Shown: one piece after another, positions 17,571 through 26,081 of the stretch
How the letters are laid out: each line of letters starts with the position of its first letter
Position numbering within the stretch: the first letter of the stretch is position 1
NCBI RefSeq assembly: GCF_004011865.1
Contig: NZ_RKLP01000005.1
Location: 124,001 to 188,000, forward strand
Direction of reading: 5' to 3'
Length of the DNA stretch: 64,000 nt
Source: Prescottella agglutinans
GTDB lineage: Bacteria; Actinomycetota; Actinomycetes; Mycobacteriales; Mycobacteriaceae
Notes under the pieces: generated by a model
Database searches by the model: none
What the model was told of the DNA's origin: nothing
What the model saw: the letters and a program-made list of their open reading frames with translations, nothing else
Position numbers and translations under genes: made by a program

Positions 17571-18771
17571 CGACGTCGGCGGAGCGTGCCCCGCGCACCG
17601 CGAGCAGCGAGGCGGTCGCGGCGGTCACCGACGCCACGCACATCGCGACGGTGACGAACTCACGGACGGTGTCGGCGACGGTGAAGAACAACGCGGCCTC
17701 GACGGCGAGACCGACCCACGCGACGATCGCGAGGTGGGTGCGCTCGCCGGCGATCGCGGACAGCAGCGCGCCCTGCAGCACCGCGAGGGCGGCGCCGTTC
17801 CACGCGAACATCCACAGGATCCCCTGGACCGGCGCGTAGTCCTCGCCGAACAGGATCGGTGCGAGCGGGGCCGCGACGGCGGCACCGACGACCAGGACGG
17901 CGCCGAGCGCGGTCAGCACGCCGAGCGCGGACCGGACGGCCCCAGCGGACTGTTCCGGGTTCGCCATCTTCGGGTAGAGCACCACGCCGATGGCCTGCGG
18001 CAGCCAGAACGCGGCCTTGGTCGCGACCGCGCCGGCCGCGTACAGCCCGGCGTCGTGGGAGTCGAGCACCATGCGGGCGATCACCAGGTCGATCGACGTC
18101 AACGCGATGAGCGCCAACTGCACCTGCGAGGCCCGCAGCACCGTCCCGACACCGATGGTCGCCGCGCCACCCTCTCCGTCGGTGTCGGGCGCGCGTCGGC
18201 TCGCGATCAGCCGCGCCACGAACGCCATAACGCCGGTCCCGGCGGCTCCGGCGAGCAGGGTGGGCCCGGGACCGCCGCCTACCGCCAGCACCGCGACCGC
18301 GGGGGCGACCTTCGCGATCCCGGCACCGGCCAGCACGACGCTCAGTTCGGCGAATCTCCCGGCGCCCTGCAGCAGGCCCTGTTCGGTCGCGAGGAGCACC
18401 AGCAGCGGGGCGGCGACGAGTGCCGACGCCGTCGCGGCGAGACTCGTGTGGAGCGCCCACGACATGACCGGGACGAGTACCAGCGCGATCACGCCGACGA
18501 TCGCGGCGCAGCGGTACCCGAGCGCCCGCAGCGCCGCGGTCGGCTTACCGTGCACCACTTCCCGGGCCACGACGGTCTGCAGTGCCAGCGCCGGTACCGC
18601 GAGCACGAGTTGCGCGGCGAGCAGGCTCGCGAACTCGCCGTACCCGGCGGGACCGAGCCACCGCAGGGCGGGCAGTGCAAGCAGGTAGGCCGCGATGTTC
18701 GCCGTCATCGACCCGACGGTCACCATCGTCATCCCGGCGACGGTGGAGCCGGACAGCGATTGGCGTGGCAT
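17563..18771 (-). CDS. Polysaccharide flippase, Wzx/MATE-like membrane protein
   Basis: The 402-residue protein has about 12 predicted membrane helices and the loose internal symmetry of the MOP exporter superfamily. LRWLGPAGYGEFASLLAAQ is the typical first-loop signature, and LFGEDYAPVQGILWMFAW fits the usual block after helix 9. It would move lipid-linked sugar units across the membrane. It shares a 32-bp divergent promoter gap with the GT-C-like gene at 18804. Its stop codon lies in the third copy of the 42-bp-spaced repeat. The family call is firm; the cargo is unknown. Confidence 0.82.
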   Translation of the reverse strand: MPRQSLSGSTVAGMTMVTVGSMTANIAAYLLALPALRWLGPAGYGEFASLLAAQLVLAVPALALQTVVAREVVHGKPTAALRALGYRCAAIVGVIALVLVPVMSWALHTSLAATASALVAAPLLVLLATEQGLLQGAGRFAELSVVLAGAGIAKVAPAVAVLAVGGGPGPTLLAGAAGTGVMAFVARLIASRRAPDTDGEGGAATIGVGTVLRASQVQLALIALTSIDLVIARMVLDSHDAGLYAAGAVATKAAFWLPQAIGVVLYPKMANPEQSAGAVRSALGVLTALGAVLVVGAAVAAPLAPILFGEDYAPVQGILWMFAWNGAALAVLQGALLSAIAGERTHLAIVAWVGLAVEAALFFTVADTVREFVTVAMCVASVTAATASLLAVRGARSADVAR

Positions 18772-18803
18772 CCGCCAATGATCGCACCAGTACAGTGCGC
18801 CTC

Positions 18804-20570
18804 ATGACGGCACGGCGCACGACACTCATGCGGGCGGCGCCGATCCTGTACAGCCTGACGCTGGCGGCGCTGATCCTGGGACCGCTGCTCGGCCCCGGCT
18901 ATCTCCTCATCCGCGACGCCGTGAGCACGCCGCGCTCGTATCTCACGGACTCGGCGCTGGGACTGACGGACGCCGCGGCCCGCGCGGTCCCGCAGGACTG
19001 GCTGGTCGCGGTGCTCAGTTCCGTCGTCGACGGTGGCCTGGTGGTGAAGGCGATCCTGCTCGCCGCGCTGTGGCTGGCCGGGTGGGGCGCGGCCCGCATG
19101 GTCGCGGTGCTGTTGCCCGGCGCCGGGCTGGGGCCGCAACTGGTGGCGTCGACGGTGATGCTCTGGAACCCGTACGTGGCCGAGCGACTGCTGCAGGGCC
19201 ACTGGAGCCTGCTCACCGGGTACGCGGCGCTGCCGTGGATCGTGGTCGCGGGCGTGGCGGTCCGCCGCGGAAACCGGGCCGGCTGGCCGCTGCTGACGCT
19301 GTGCCTCGCCGCGGCGGCACTGACCCCGACGGGAGCGCTGCTGGCCGTCGCCGTCGCGCTGGCCGTGCTCGCCGCGCCGGGCGGCAGGAACCGCGTCCTG
19401 CCGCGGCTGATGTGGACGGCGGCGCTGTTCGTGGCGGTGTCGGCGCCGTGGCTGGTCGCGACGGCGCTGTCCGGCGGCGGTGGTACGTCCGACCCCGCGG
19501 GCGTCGCGGCGTTCGCGGCCCGCGCCGAACCCGGACTCGGCACCATCGGCAGCCTCGCGGGGCTGGGCGGCATCTGGAACTCGACGGCCGTGCCGGGATC
19601 GCGGACGTCGCTGTGGGCGCTCGCGGGCACGCTGCTGCTGCTCGCCGTCGTCGTGTGCGGGCTGCCCGCGCTGTGGCGGCGACGCCGTCACCCGGTGATC
19701 GTCGCGCTCGCGGTCCTCGCCGGGCTGGCGATGCTGCTGCCCGCGCTCGGCGCCACCGGGTGGGGGCTGGCGGTCGGCGAGTGGGCCGTCGTGCACGTGC
19801 CCGGTGCGGGGCTGCTGCGCGACAGCCAGAAGTGGGTGGCCCTCGCGGCACCGCTGTACGCGCTGGCCGCGGCGGCCGGGACGCGTGCGCTCGCCGCGCG
19901 GGTCTCGTTGCCGGGCGCCGTCCCCGTCGCGGCGATAGTCGCCGTCGTGCTCGCGCTGCCCGACCTGGTGTGGGGCGTCGGCGGCGCGCTGAGGCCGGTG
20001 CAGTACCCGACGGCGTGGCAGCGCGTCGTCGACGAATTGGAGGCGTCGACGGAGGCGGGCGACGTGGCGGTGCTGCCCACCGGCATGTTCCGCAAGTTCC
20101 CCTACAGCGGCGACGCGCCCGTCCTCGATCCGGCGCCGCGGATGCTGCCCGTGGACGTGCTGCAGACGGGGCAGCTCGTCGTCGGGCAGGCCGCGACCGT
20201 CGCGGGCGAGGGGGCGCGGGCGTCCCGCGTCGAGCGCTTGCTGCTGTCCGGCGCCGGCCCGGAGGCACTGACGGGCGAGCAGGTGCGGTGGGTGCTCGTC
20301 GAGCGCACCACCCCCGGGCCGCTCGGCGACTCGCGGCGCAGCCTCGAGCAGCTCGAGCCGGTGTTCTCGGACGACGAACTGGCGCTGTACCGGGTGCCCG
20401 GCAGCATCCCCCCGGACTTCGGCGACGGCCGCGCACCGGCACTCGCGGCCCACATCCTCTGGGCGGCGCTGCTGGTGGTCGGCGGGCTAGGCGTCCTGCA
20501 GACCCGGCGACGCGATCGTCGGGGCTTCGGCGCCGGCGATGAGCCCCGACATGTGCCGTCCCGCGGCTGA
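18804..20570 (+). CDS. GT-C-like large membrane protein (Rv0226c-like)
   Basis: The ATG at 18804 is seven bases behind TACAGT (leaderless pattern); the frame is open further upstream, but that would run into the divergent flippase gene. It encodes 588 residues with about 11-13 helices and a soluble segment near residues 400-540. LLIRDAVSTPRSY in the first outer loop and LLRDSQKWVALAAPLYA further on are reminiscent of the acidic loop and RNVHKLEPL segment of AftD. I infer a lipid-linked sugar transferase. Its last 84 bases overlap the convergent GT4 gene. Confidence 0.75.
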   Translation: MTARRTTLMRAAPILYSLTLAALILGPLLGPGYLLIRDAVSTPRSYLTDSALGLTDAAARAVPQDWLVAVLSSVVDGGLVVKAILLAALWLAGWGAARMVAVLLPGAGLGPQLVASTVMLWNPYVAERLLQGHWSLLTGYAALPWIVVAGVAVRRGNRAGWPLLTLCLAAAALTPTGALLAVAVALAVLAAPGGRNRVLPRLMWTAALFVAVSAPWLVATALSGGGGTSDPAGVAAFAARAEPGLGTIGSLAGLGGIWNSTAVPGSRTSLWALAGTLLLLAVVVCGLPALWRRRRHPVIVALAVLAGLAMLLPALGATGWGLAVGEWAVVHVPGAGLLRDSQKWVALAAPLYALAAAAGTRALAARVSLPGAVPVAAIVAVVLALPDLVWGVGGALRPVQYPTAWQRVVDELEASTEAGDVAVLPTGMFRKFPYSGDAPVLDPAPRMLPVDVLQTGQLVVGQAATVAGEGARASRVERLLLSGAGPEALTGEQVRWVLVERTTPGPLGDSRRSLEQLEPVFSDDELALYRVPGSIPPDFGDGRAPALAAHILWAALLVVGGLGVLQTRRRDRRGFGAGDEPRHVPSRG

Positions 20571-21725
20571 CGCCGCGAGCACCGCATGCACCCCGGCCGC
20601 GGTCTGCTCCCAGGAGAACTCCAGGGCCCGCAGCCGCGCCTTGTGGCCGAGGTCGGCGCGCAGTTCGGCGTCGAGCAGCAGCGATTCGACGGCGCTCGCC
20701 AGCGCGGGAACCGCGGCCGCCCGATCCGCGGCGGCGTCGTCGGAGTCGCCGCCGACGAGCAGTCCGGTGACGCCGTCGATGATCGAGTCGGTGAGCCCCT
20801 TCGAGCTGCGGTAGCCGACGGTGGGGACCCCGTGCTGCGCGGCCTCGATCACCGCGAGCCCCCAGCCCTCCTTGCGGGACGGCATGACGTGCACCCACGC
20901 GCGGCCGAGCAGTTCGTGTTTGCGGTCCTCCGGGACGTGGCCGTGGAAGGTGACCGCGTCGCCGATGCCGAGTTCGTAGGCGCGCTCGCGCAGGTTCTGC
21001 TCCCACCAGCCGCCGCCGATGACGTCCAGGTGCAGTGCCGGAATGGTCCGGCGCAGCTGCGCGACCGCGGCGAGGGCATCCTCGATCTGCTTGTGCGGCA
21101 CCAGCCGCGACAGCACGCACACGCTCGGGTGCGGCGTGCGGGTCTCGTCGCCGCCGGCCGCGACGCCGGCCGGGATCGCGTCGGCGCCGTTGCGCACCAC
21201 GGCAATTCGGTCCCGCTCGACGCCGAGGTCGGTGAGTTCGTCGGCCGACGGCAGCGACACGGTCAGGTACTGGCTGTCGCGATGCACGCGCGGGGAGAGC
21301 CACGACTCGATCCACCAGCCGACGCGCCCCATGAGCCGGCCGGCGACGGGCCACTGCTCGCGGTGGCAGTGGTGGACGAGCACGGTGACCGGCGCGCCGG
21401 CGACGGTCCGGGAGAAGAACGGGATGCCGTTCTGGGTGTCGATGACGGCGTCGGGTCGCAGACCGGCGAGCGGGCCGAGTCCGAGGCGCCCGGCGAGGAT
21501 CGCAGCGAGCGCCCGCGGATACACCGTGAGCCGGCCGCCGCCGCGAACGATGCGGACGCCGTCGACGATCTCCTCGCGCGGGGCGCCGGGATACCCGGCG
21601 GTGCGGAACGTGACCTTGATGCCGCGGCGCGCGAGACCCGCCCCGACCTCCTCGAGGTACCGCTCGCTGCCGCCGCCCTGGGGATGCCCGGTGTCGCGCC
21701 AGCACAGCAGGAGAACCTCTCGCAC
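20487..21725 (-). CDS. GT4-family glycosyltransferase (Rv0225-like)
   Basis: The 412-residue protein begins at a GTG and has the GT-B fold. The N-terminal HPQGGGSERYLEEV loop binds the acceptor or phosphate. The C-terminal nucleotide-sugar domain shows LSRLVPHKQIEDAL, HGHVPEDRKHELLGRAWV and SRKEGWGLAVIEAAQHGVP, the E-x7-E motif of GT4 enzymes. It is cytoplasmic and would transfer a sugar from a nucleotide donor to a lipid or glycan. It is convergent with the GT-C-like gene and divergent from the methyltransferase gene. Donor and acceptor are unknown. Confidence 0.88.
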   Translation of the reverse strand: MREVLLLCWRDTGHPQGGGSERYLEEVGAGLARRGIKVTFRTAGYPGAPREEIVDGVRIVRGGGRLTVYPRALAAILAGRLGLGPLAGLRPDAVIDTQNGIPFFSRTVAGAPVTVLVHHCHREQWPVAGRLMGRVGWWIESWLSPRVHRDSQYLTVSLPSADELTDLGVERDRIAVVRNGADAIPAGVAAGGDETRTPHPSVCVLSRLVPHKQIEDALAAVAQLRRTIPALHLDVIGGGWWEQNLRERAYELGIGDAVTFHGHVPEDRKHELLGRAWVHVMPSRKEGWGLAVIEAAQHGVPTVGYRSSKGLTDSIIDGVTGLLVGGDSDDAAADRAAAVPALASAVESLLLDAELRADLGHKARLRALEFSWEQTAAGVHAVLAASAAGRHMSGLIAGAEAPTIASPGLQDA

Positions 21726-21857
21726 GTGCGTGCCCCCTCACTGGCTCGGACGGTCGCCTGCGACACACCTTATCGGCTGGATGCGGCGCGCCCTACCGCC
21801 AAGTAGCGGAACACGGCGAACAGGACCGCGATATGTCCGATCGCTAAGGTTCCTCCC

Positions 21858-22637
21858 GTGATCTCCGACCGTGCACCGCGCGTGACCCGCTACTTCGCCC
21901 GCCGTGCGACCCTGAAGCGGTCGGTCGGACTGCTCGGCGACTTCCGGTACGAGCAGACCGATCCGGACCTGTTCTACGGGGCGCTCGCCCGCGACTCGGT
22001 CGAACTGATCGGCGACCTGTACCGCGGGCACACCGAGCGGGACCTGACCGGCACCACGGTGCTCGACGTCGGCGGCGGCCCCGGCTATTTCGCCGACGCG
22101 TTCGGTAAGGCCGGCGCCCGGTACATCCCGGTCGAACCCGACCCGTCGGAGATGCACGCGGCCGGACTCAGCGTCGGCGACTCGATCCGCGGGTCCGGGT
22201 TGGCGCTGCCGATCCGCTCCGACGCGGTGGACGTGTGCTTCTCGTCGAACGTCGCCGAGCACGTCGCGCAACCGTGGGTGATGGCCGAGGAGATGCTGCG
22301 GGTGACGAAGCCCGGCGGGCTGATGGTGCTGTCGTACACGCTGTGGTGGGGCCCGTTCGGCGGCCACGAGACCGGGCCGTGGCACTACCTCGGCGGCGAG
22401 TACGCGGCCCGGCGCTACAGACGCAAGCAGGGCAAGGAACCGAAGAACCGGTTCGGCGTCTCGCTGTTCGACATCGGCGCGAAGGACGGCCTGCGGTGGG
22501 CCGGCACGCAGACCGGCGGCGACGTCCTGGCCGCCTTCCCGCGCTACCACCCGCGGTGGGCGTGGTGGATGGTGAAGATCCCGGTGCTGCGCGAGGTGTT
22601 GGTGAGCAACCTGGTGCTCGTGATCCGCAAGCGCTGA
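21858..22637 (+). CDS. SAM-dependent methyltransferase (Rv0224c-like)
   Basis: The GTG at 21858 lies seven bases behind TAAGGT, a clean leaderless start, and gives 259 residues. The class I methyltransferase core has motif I as VLDVGGGPGYFADAFG and the acidic VEPD at the end of strand 2. SSNVAEHVAQPWVMAEEMLRV follows as motifs IV-V. It stands at the end of the envelope glycan block, as in M. tuberculosis, and may methylate a sugar or lipid of the product. The substrate is not visible from sequence. Confidence 0.85.
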   Translation: MISDRAPRVTRYFARRATLKRSVGLLGDFRYEQTDPDLFYGALARDSVELIGDLYRGHTERDLTGTTVLDVGGGPGYFADAFGKAGARYIPVEPDPSEMHAAGLSVGDSIRGSGLALPIRSDAVDVCFSSNVAEHVAQPWVMAEEMLRVTKPGGLMVLSYTLWWGPFGGHETGPWHYLGGEYAARRYRRKQGKEPKNRFGVSLFDIGAKDGLRWAGTQTGGDVLAAFPRYHPRWAWWMVKIPVLREVLVSNLVLVIRKR

Positions 22638-22655
22638 GATCCGGGCTCGGCGACG

Positions 22656-23414
22656 TCAGGACACGAACTGCTGCCCGCCGTCGATGTCGAACGTCGCCCC
22701 GGTCAGCGCCGTGTTGGTCATGATGTGGACGGCGAGGGCGGCGACGTCAGCTGGGACGACGACGCGACCGATCGGGAGTTTCGCCCGCAGTTCGTTCCTG
22801 CGTTCCTCGAGTCGATCGCCGAGCAGCGACGCCGACAACGGGGTGTCGACGAAACCCGCCGCGATCAGGTTGGCGCGAACCGGCGCGAGCTCGAGGGCGA
22901 GCGCCGCCGTGAACGGAGGCAACGCTGCGGTGGCGGCCGACACGATCCCGAGGCCGTGGCCGACCCGCCGTCCTCCCGTCCCGCCCATGAAGATCAGGGT
23001 GCCCCCGGGCCGCATCTTGCCGGCGGCATTGCGCGCGACCTCGAGGTCCAGCACCACGTGCCCGCTGATCGCCTCACGCACCTCGGCCGCGTCCATCTCC
23101 AGCATGGGCCCGTAGTGCGGGCCACCGGCGGTGACCATCACGTGGTCGATCGGGACAGGAAGGTCCTGGAAGAACCGCTCCAGGGCCGCGGTGTCGGTGG
23201 CGTCGAAGGCCGCCGTCTGTCGGGCGCCGAGTTCCGACGCCGCGCGGGCGAGGCGGTCGTTGCTGCGGCCGGTGAGGACGACGTCGGCTCCCTCGGTGCG
23301 GGCACGCCGGGCTGTCTCGAGCCCGATACCGGCACTGCCGCCGATCACGACGACGGTCTGGCCGGACAGGTCCGGTTCGCGCCGGATGGACGCAGAAGTG
23401 GTTGCGCCGCTCAT
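22656..23414 (-). CDS. SDR-family protein lacking the catalytic Tyr-Lys pair
   Basis: The ATG at 23414 follows GGAGG and gives 252 residues; an earlier in-frame start at 23492 is less likely. The Rossmann motif is clear (VVVIGGSAGIGLETARR), and the C-terminal FDIDGGQQFVS tail is typical of SDRs. Where Y-x-x-x-K should be, the sequence reads SAATAALPPFTAALALEL, with neither Tyr nor Lys. It may be an unusual oxidoreductase subgroup or a cofactor-binding protein without normal SDR chemistry. It is convergent with the methyltransferase gene and otherwise alone. Confidence 0.8.
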   Translation of the reverse strand: MSGATTSASIRREPDLSGQTVVVIGGSAGIGLETARRARTEGADVVLTGRSNDRLARAASELGARQTAAFDATDTAALERFFQDLPVPIDHVMVTAGGPHYGPMLEMDAAEVREAISGHVVLDLEVARNAAGKMRPGGTLIFMGGTGGRRVGHGLGIVSAATAALPPFTAALALELAPVRANLIAAGFVDTPLSASLLGDRLEERRNELRAKLPIGRVVVPADVAALAVHIMTNTALTGATFDIDGGQQFVS

Positions 23415-23561
23415 GTTTTCCCTCCGATCGGTGGAACTGGCGGATGAAAGCCCCCGAACAGTCGTTACCCCGACGGGAGGGTGTTCACTCATCGGTTGCT
23501 CCCGCGTGCGCCCACTCTGATCCGCACGGATGGCACGGCCGGCGGAACTAACCTCGATTGC

Positions 23562-24488
23562 ATGACCGCACTCGCGCTCGATCTCGGGGGCACCAAGATT
23601 GCGGCGGCACTCGTGGGCGCGGACGGCCGCCCGCTGGTCCCGCTCACCACGCCGACACCGCCAGCCGACGTGTGGGACGCGTGCGCGGCGCTACTGGAGA
23701 AGGCCGCCGACGGCGCGTTGGTGACGGCGGTCGGGATCGCGGCGGCCGGCCCCGTCGACCGCGCCGCCGGCACGGTCTCCCCGGTCAACGTCCGAGAGTG
23801 GCGCGGCGGCTTCCCGATCGTCGACGCCGTGTGTGGCCTGTTCCCGTCGGCGACGGTCCGCCTCGCCCTCGACGGCGCGGCGGCCGCCTATGCCGAGCAC
23901 CGCCTGGGCGCGGGCCGCGGCACCCCGGACCTGTTGGGCGTCGTGTTGTCGACCGGGGTCGGTGGCGGGCTGATCCGCGGCGGCGTCATCGACGTTGGGC
24001 GCACCGGGAACGCGGGCCACATCGGGCACATGGCGGTCCCGGGCGGCGTCGAGCGCTGCGGGTGCGGCGCCGTCGGCTGCCTCGAGACCGTCGCGAGCGG
24101 TCCGGCGGCGCTGCGCTGGGCCCGCGCCGACGGGTGGATCGGGGCGACGGCCGCCGATCTGGCCGTCGACGCCGGCCTCGGCGAGCCGGTCGCCACCGCA
24201 GCCCTCGACAGGGCCGGGACCGCGCTCGGGCAGGTGTTCGCGTCGGCGGCAGCGCTGCTCGACGTCGACCTGGTGGTGGTGGGCGGCGGTTTCGCGCAGG
24301 CCGGGCCCGCGCTGTGGGAGCCGATGACCGCGGCGGCGGCGCGTCACGCCCGACTGTCGTTCCTGCGCGACCTGCGAGTGGTGCCCGCCGAACTCGGCGT
24401 CCTGGGCACGCTGACCGGCGCCGGGCTCCTCGCGAACGACCCGGCTCTGACCGGTGATCGAGACTTGCCCTATTCCAACTCGCTGTAA
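23562..24488 (+). CDS. ROK-family sugar kinase (glucokinase-like)
   Basis: The ATG at 23562, seven bases behind TAACCT, gives 308 residues. The phosphate motif LDLGGTKIAAAL opens the protein. The ROK signature with the zinc site (GHIGHMAVPGG...CGCGAVGCLE) is complete, so it should be an active kinase, not a DNA-binding ROK repressor; no helix-turn-helix precedes it. It would phosphorylate glucose or a related hexose with ATP. It lies 48 bp before the aldehyde dehydrogenase gene and could share its transcript. Confidence 0.85.
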   Translation: MTALALDLGGTKIAAALVGADGRPLVPLTTPTPPADVWDACAALLEKAADGALVTAVGIAAAGPVDRAAGTVSPVNVREWRGGFPIVDAVCGLFPSATVRLALDGAAAAYAEHRLGAGRGTPDLLGVVLSTGVGGGLIRGGVIDVGRTGNAGHIGHMAVPGGVERCGCGAVGCLETVASGPAALRWARADGWIGATAADLAVDAGLGEPVATAALDRAGTALGQVFASAAALLDVDLVVVGGGFAQAGPALWEPMTAAAARHARLSFLRDLRVVPAELGVLGTLTGAGLLANDPALTGDRDLPYSNSL

Positions 24489-24536
24489 CGTGTTCTAGTG
24501 TGACCCGGGGCACTCCACAAGAGCGAGGATGACTTG

Positions 24537-25985
24537 ATGACCGACTACGACAAACTCTTCATCGGCGGCCGCTGGGTCGCGCCGGCGACCGACCAGCGGC
24601 TGGAGGTGTTCTCCCCCGCGACCGAGGAGCGCGTCGGTAGCGTTCCTGTCGCCGCACCGGCCGACATCGACGCCGCCGTCGCCGCGGCGCGCGCCGCCCT
24701 CGAGTCCGGCGCCTGGGCCGAGACCACGCCCGCGCAGCGCGGCGAGATCCTCGCCAAGGTCGCCAAGCTCATCGAGGAGCGCAGCGCCGAACTGGTCTCC
24801 ACCATCTCGGGCGAGATGGGCGCACCGCCGTCCGGCGTCGAGACCATGCAGAAGATCATGTCGCTGGCAGTCCTGAACTTCTACGCGGGCCTCGCGAACG
24901 AGTTCGAGTGGGTGGAGACCCGCAACGGCGCGTTCGGGCAGACCAAGGTCTTCCGTGAGCCGGTCGGTGTCGTCGGCGCCGTCATCGCGTGGAACGTCCC
25001 GCTGTTCCTCGCCGTGAACAAGCTGGCCCCGGCCCTGCTCGCCGGCTGCACCGTGGTGCTCAAGCCGGCACCGGAGACGCCGCTCAACGCGAACATGCTC
25101 GCCGAGATCTTCACCGAGGCCGGCCTGCCCGAGGGCGTGCTGTCGATCGTCCCCGGCGGCGCCGAGACCGGCGAATACCTCGTCTCGCACCCGGACGTCG
25201 ACAAGGTCACCTTCACCGGCAGCACCGCCGTCGGCCGCAAGATCGGCGCGATCGCGGCCGAGCAGCTCAAGCGCTGCTCGCTCGAACTCGGCGGCAAGTC
25301 GGCCGCGATCCTGCTCGAGGACATGGACGTCCAGGCGACCATGCCGATGCTGGTGATGTCGGGCCTGATGAACTCCGGCCAGGCGTGTGTCGGCCAGACC
25401 CGCATCCTCGCGCCGCGCTCGCGCTACGACGAGATCCTCGAGGCGATGGTGCAGTTCGCCGGGTTCATGCCCGTCGGCATGCCCGACGACCCGGCCGCGC
25501 AGCTCGGCCCGCTGATCACCGAGAAGCAGCGCGACAAGGTCCTCGGCTACATCGAGAAGGGCAAGGCCGAGGGCGCCCGCGTCGTACTGGGCGGCGGCAC
25601 CCCGGCCGGTCTCGACAAGGGCTGGTTCGTCGAGCCGACCATCTTCGCCGACGTCGACAACTCGATGACGATCGCCCGCGAGGAGATCTTCGGACCCGTC
25701 CTGTCGGTGATCCCCTACGACACCGTCGACGAGGCCGTCAAGATCGCCAACGACTCGGACTACGGCCTGGCCGGATCGGTGTACACCACCGATATCGACA
25801 AGGGCATCGAGATCGCCAAGCAGATCCGCACCGGCACCTACGCCATCAACTGGTACGCGTTCGATCCGGGCGCGCCGTTCGGCGGCTACAAGAACTCCGG
25901 CATCGGCCGTGAGAGCGGCCCGGAGGGCCTCGAGGCGTACCTCGAGCTCAAGTCCGTGCTGATGCCGCCCGGCTACACCAGCTAG
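24537..25985 (+). CDS. NAD(P)-dependent aldehyde dehydrogenase (Rv0223c-like)
   Basis: The ATG at 24537 has AGGA seven bases upstream; a TTG lies one codon earlier. The 482-residue protein has the full ALDH fold. IAWNVPLFLAVNKLAPALLAG and VTFTGSTAVG mark the cofactor site, LELGGKSA the general base Glu, GQACVGQTR the nucleophilic Cys, and EEIFGPVLSV the second Glu. It oxidises an aldehyde to an acid. In M. tuberculosis the corresponding gene Rv0223c lies beside Rv0224c-Rv0228. The substrate cannot be inferred. Confidence 0.9.
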   Translation: MTDYDKLFIGGRWVAPATDQRLEVFSPATEERVGSVPVAAPADIDAAVAAARAALESGAWAETTPAQRGEILAKVAKLIEERSAELVSTISGEMGAPPSGVETMQKIMSLAVLNFYAGLANEFEWVETRNGAFGQTKVFREPVGVVGAVIAWNVPLFLAVNKLAPALLAGCTVVLKPAPETPLNANMLAEIFTEAGLPEGVLSIVPGGAETGEYLVSHPDVDKVTFTGSTAVGRKIGAIAAEQLKRCSLELGGKSAAILLEDMDVQATMPMLVMSGLMNSGQACVGQTRILAPRSRYDEILEAMVQFAGFMPVGMPDDPAAQLGPLITEKQRDKVLGYIEKGKAEGARVVLGGGTPAGLDKGWFVEPTIFADVDNSMTIAREEIFGPVLSVIPYDTVDEAVKIANDSDYGLAGSVYTTDIDKGIEIAKQIRTGTYAINWYAFDPGAPFGGYKNSGIGRESGPEGLEAYLELKSVLMPPGYTS

Positions 25986-26000
25986 GCATCACCGATCTCC

Positions 26001-26037
26001 GTCAGGCGCGGTCCCGTTCTCCGGGGCCGCGCCTGAC
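26001..26037 (+). terminator. Intrinsic terminator behind the aldehyde dehydrogenase gene
   Basis: A perfect 11-bp stem, 26001-26011 with 26027-26037, begins 16 bp after the stop codon. Confidence 0.85.
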
Positions 26038-26081
26038 GCGTTCGTCCGCCATGCCGGGTCCCGCGCGCCTAGCCTGAGGCG

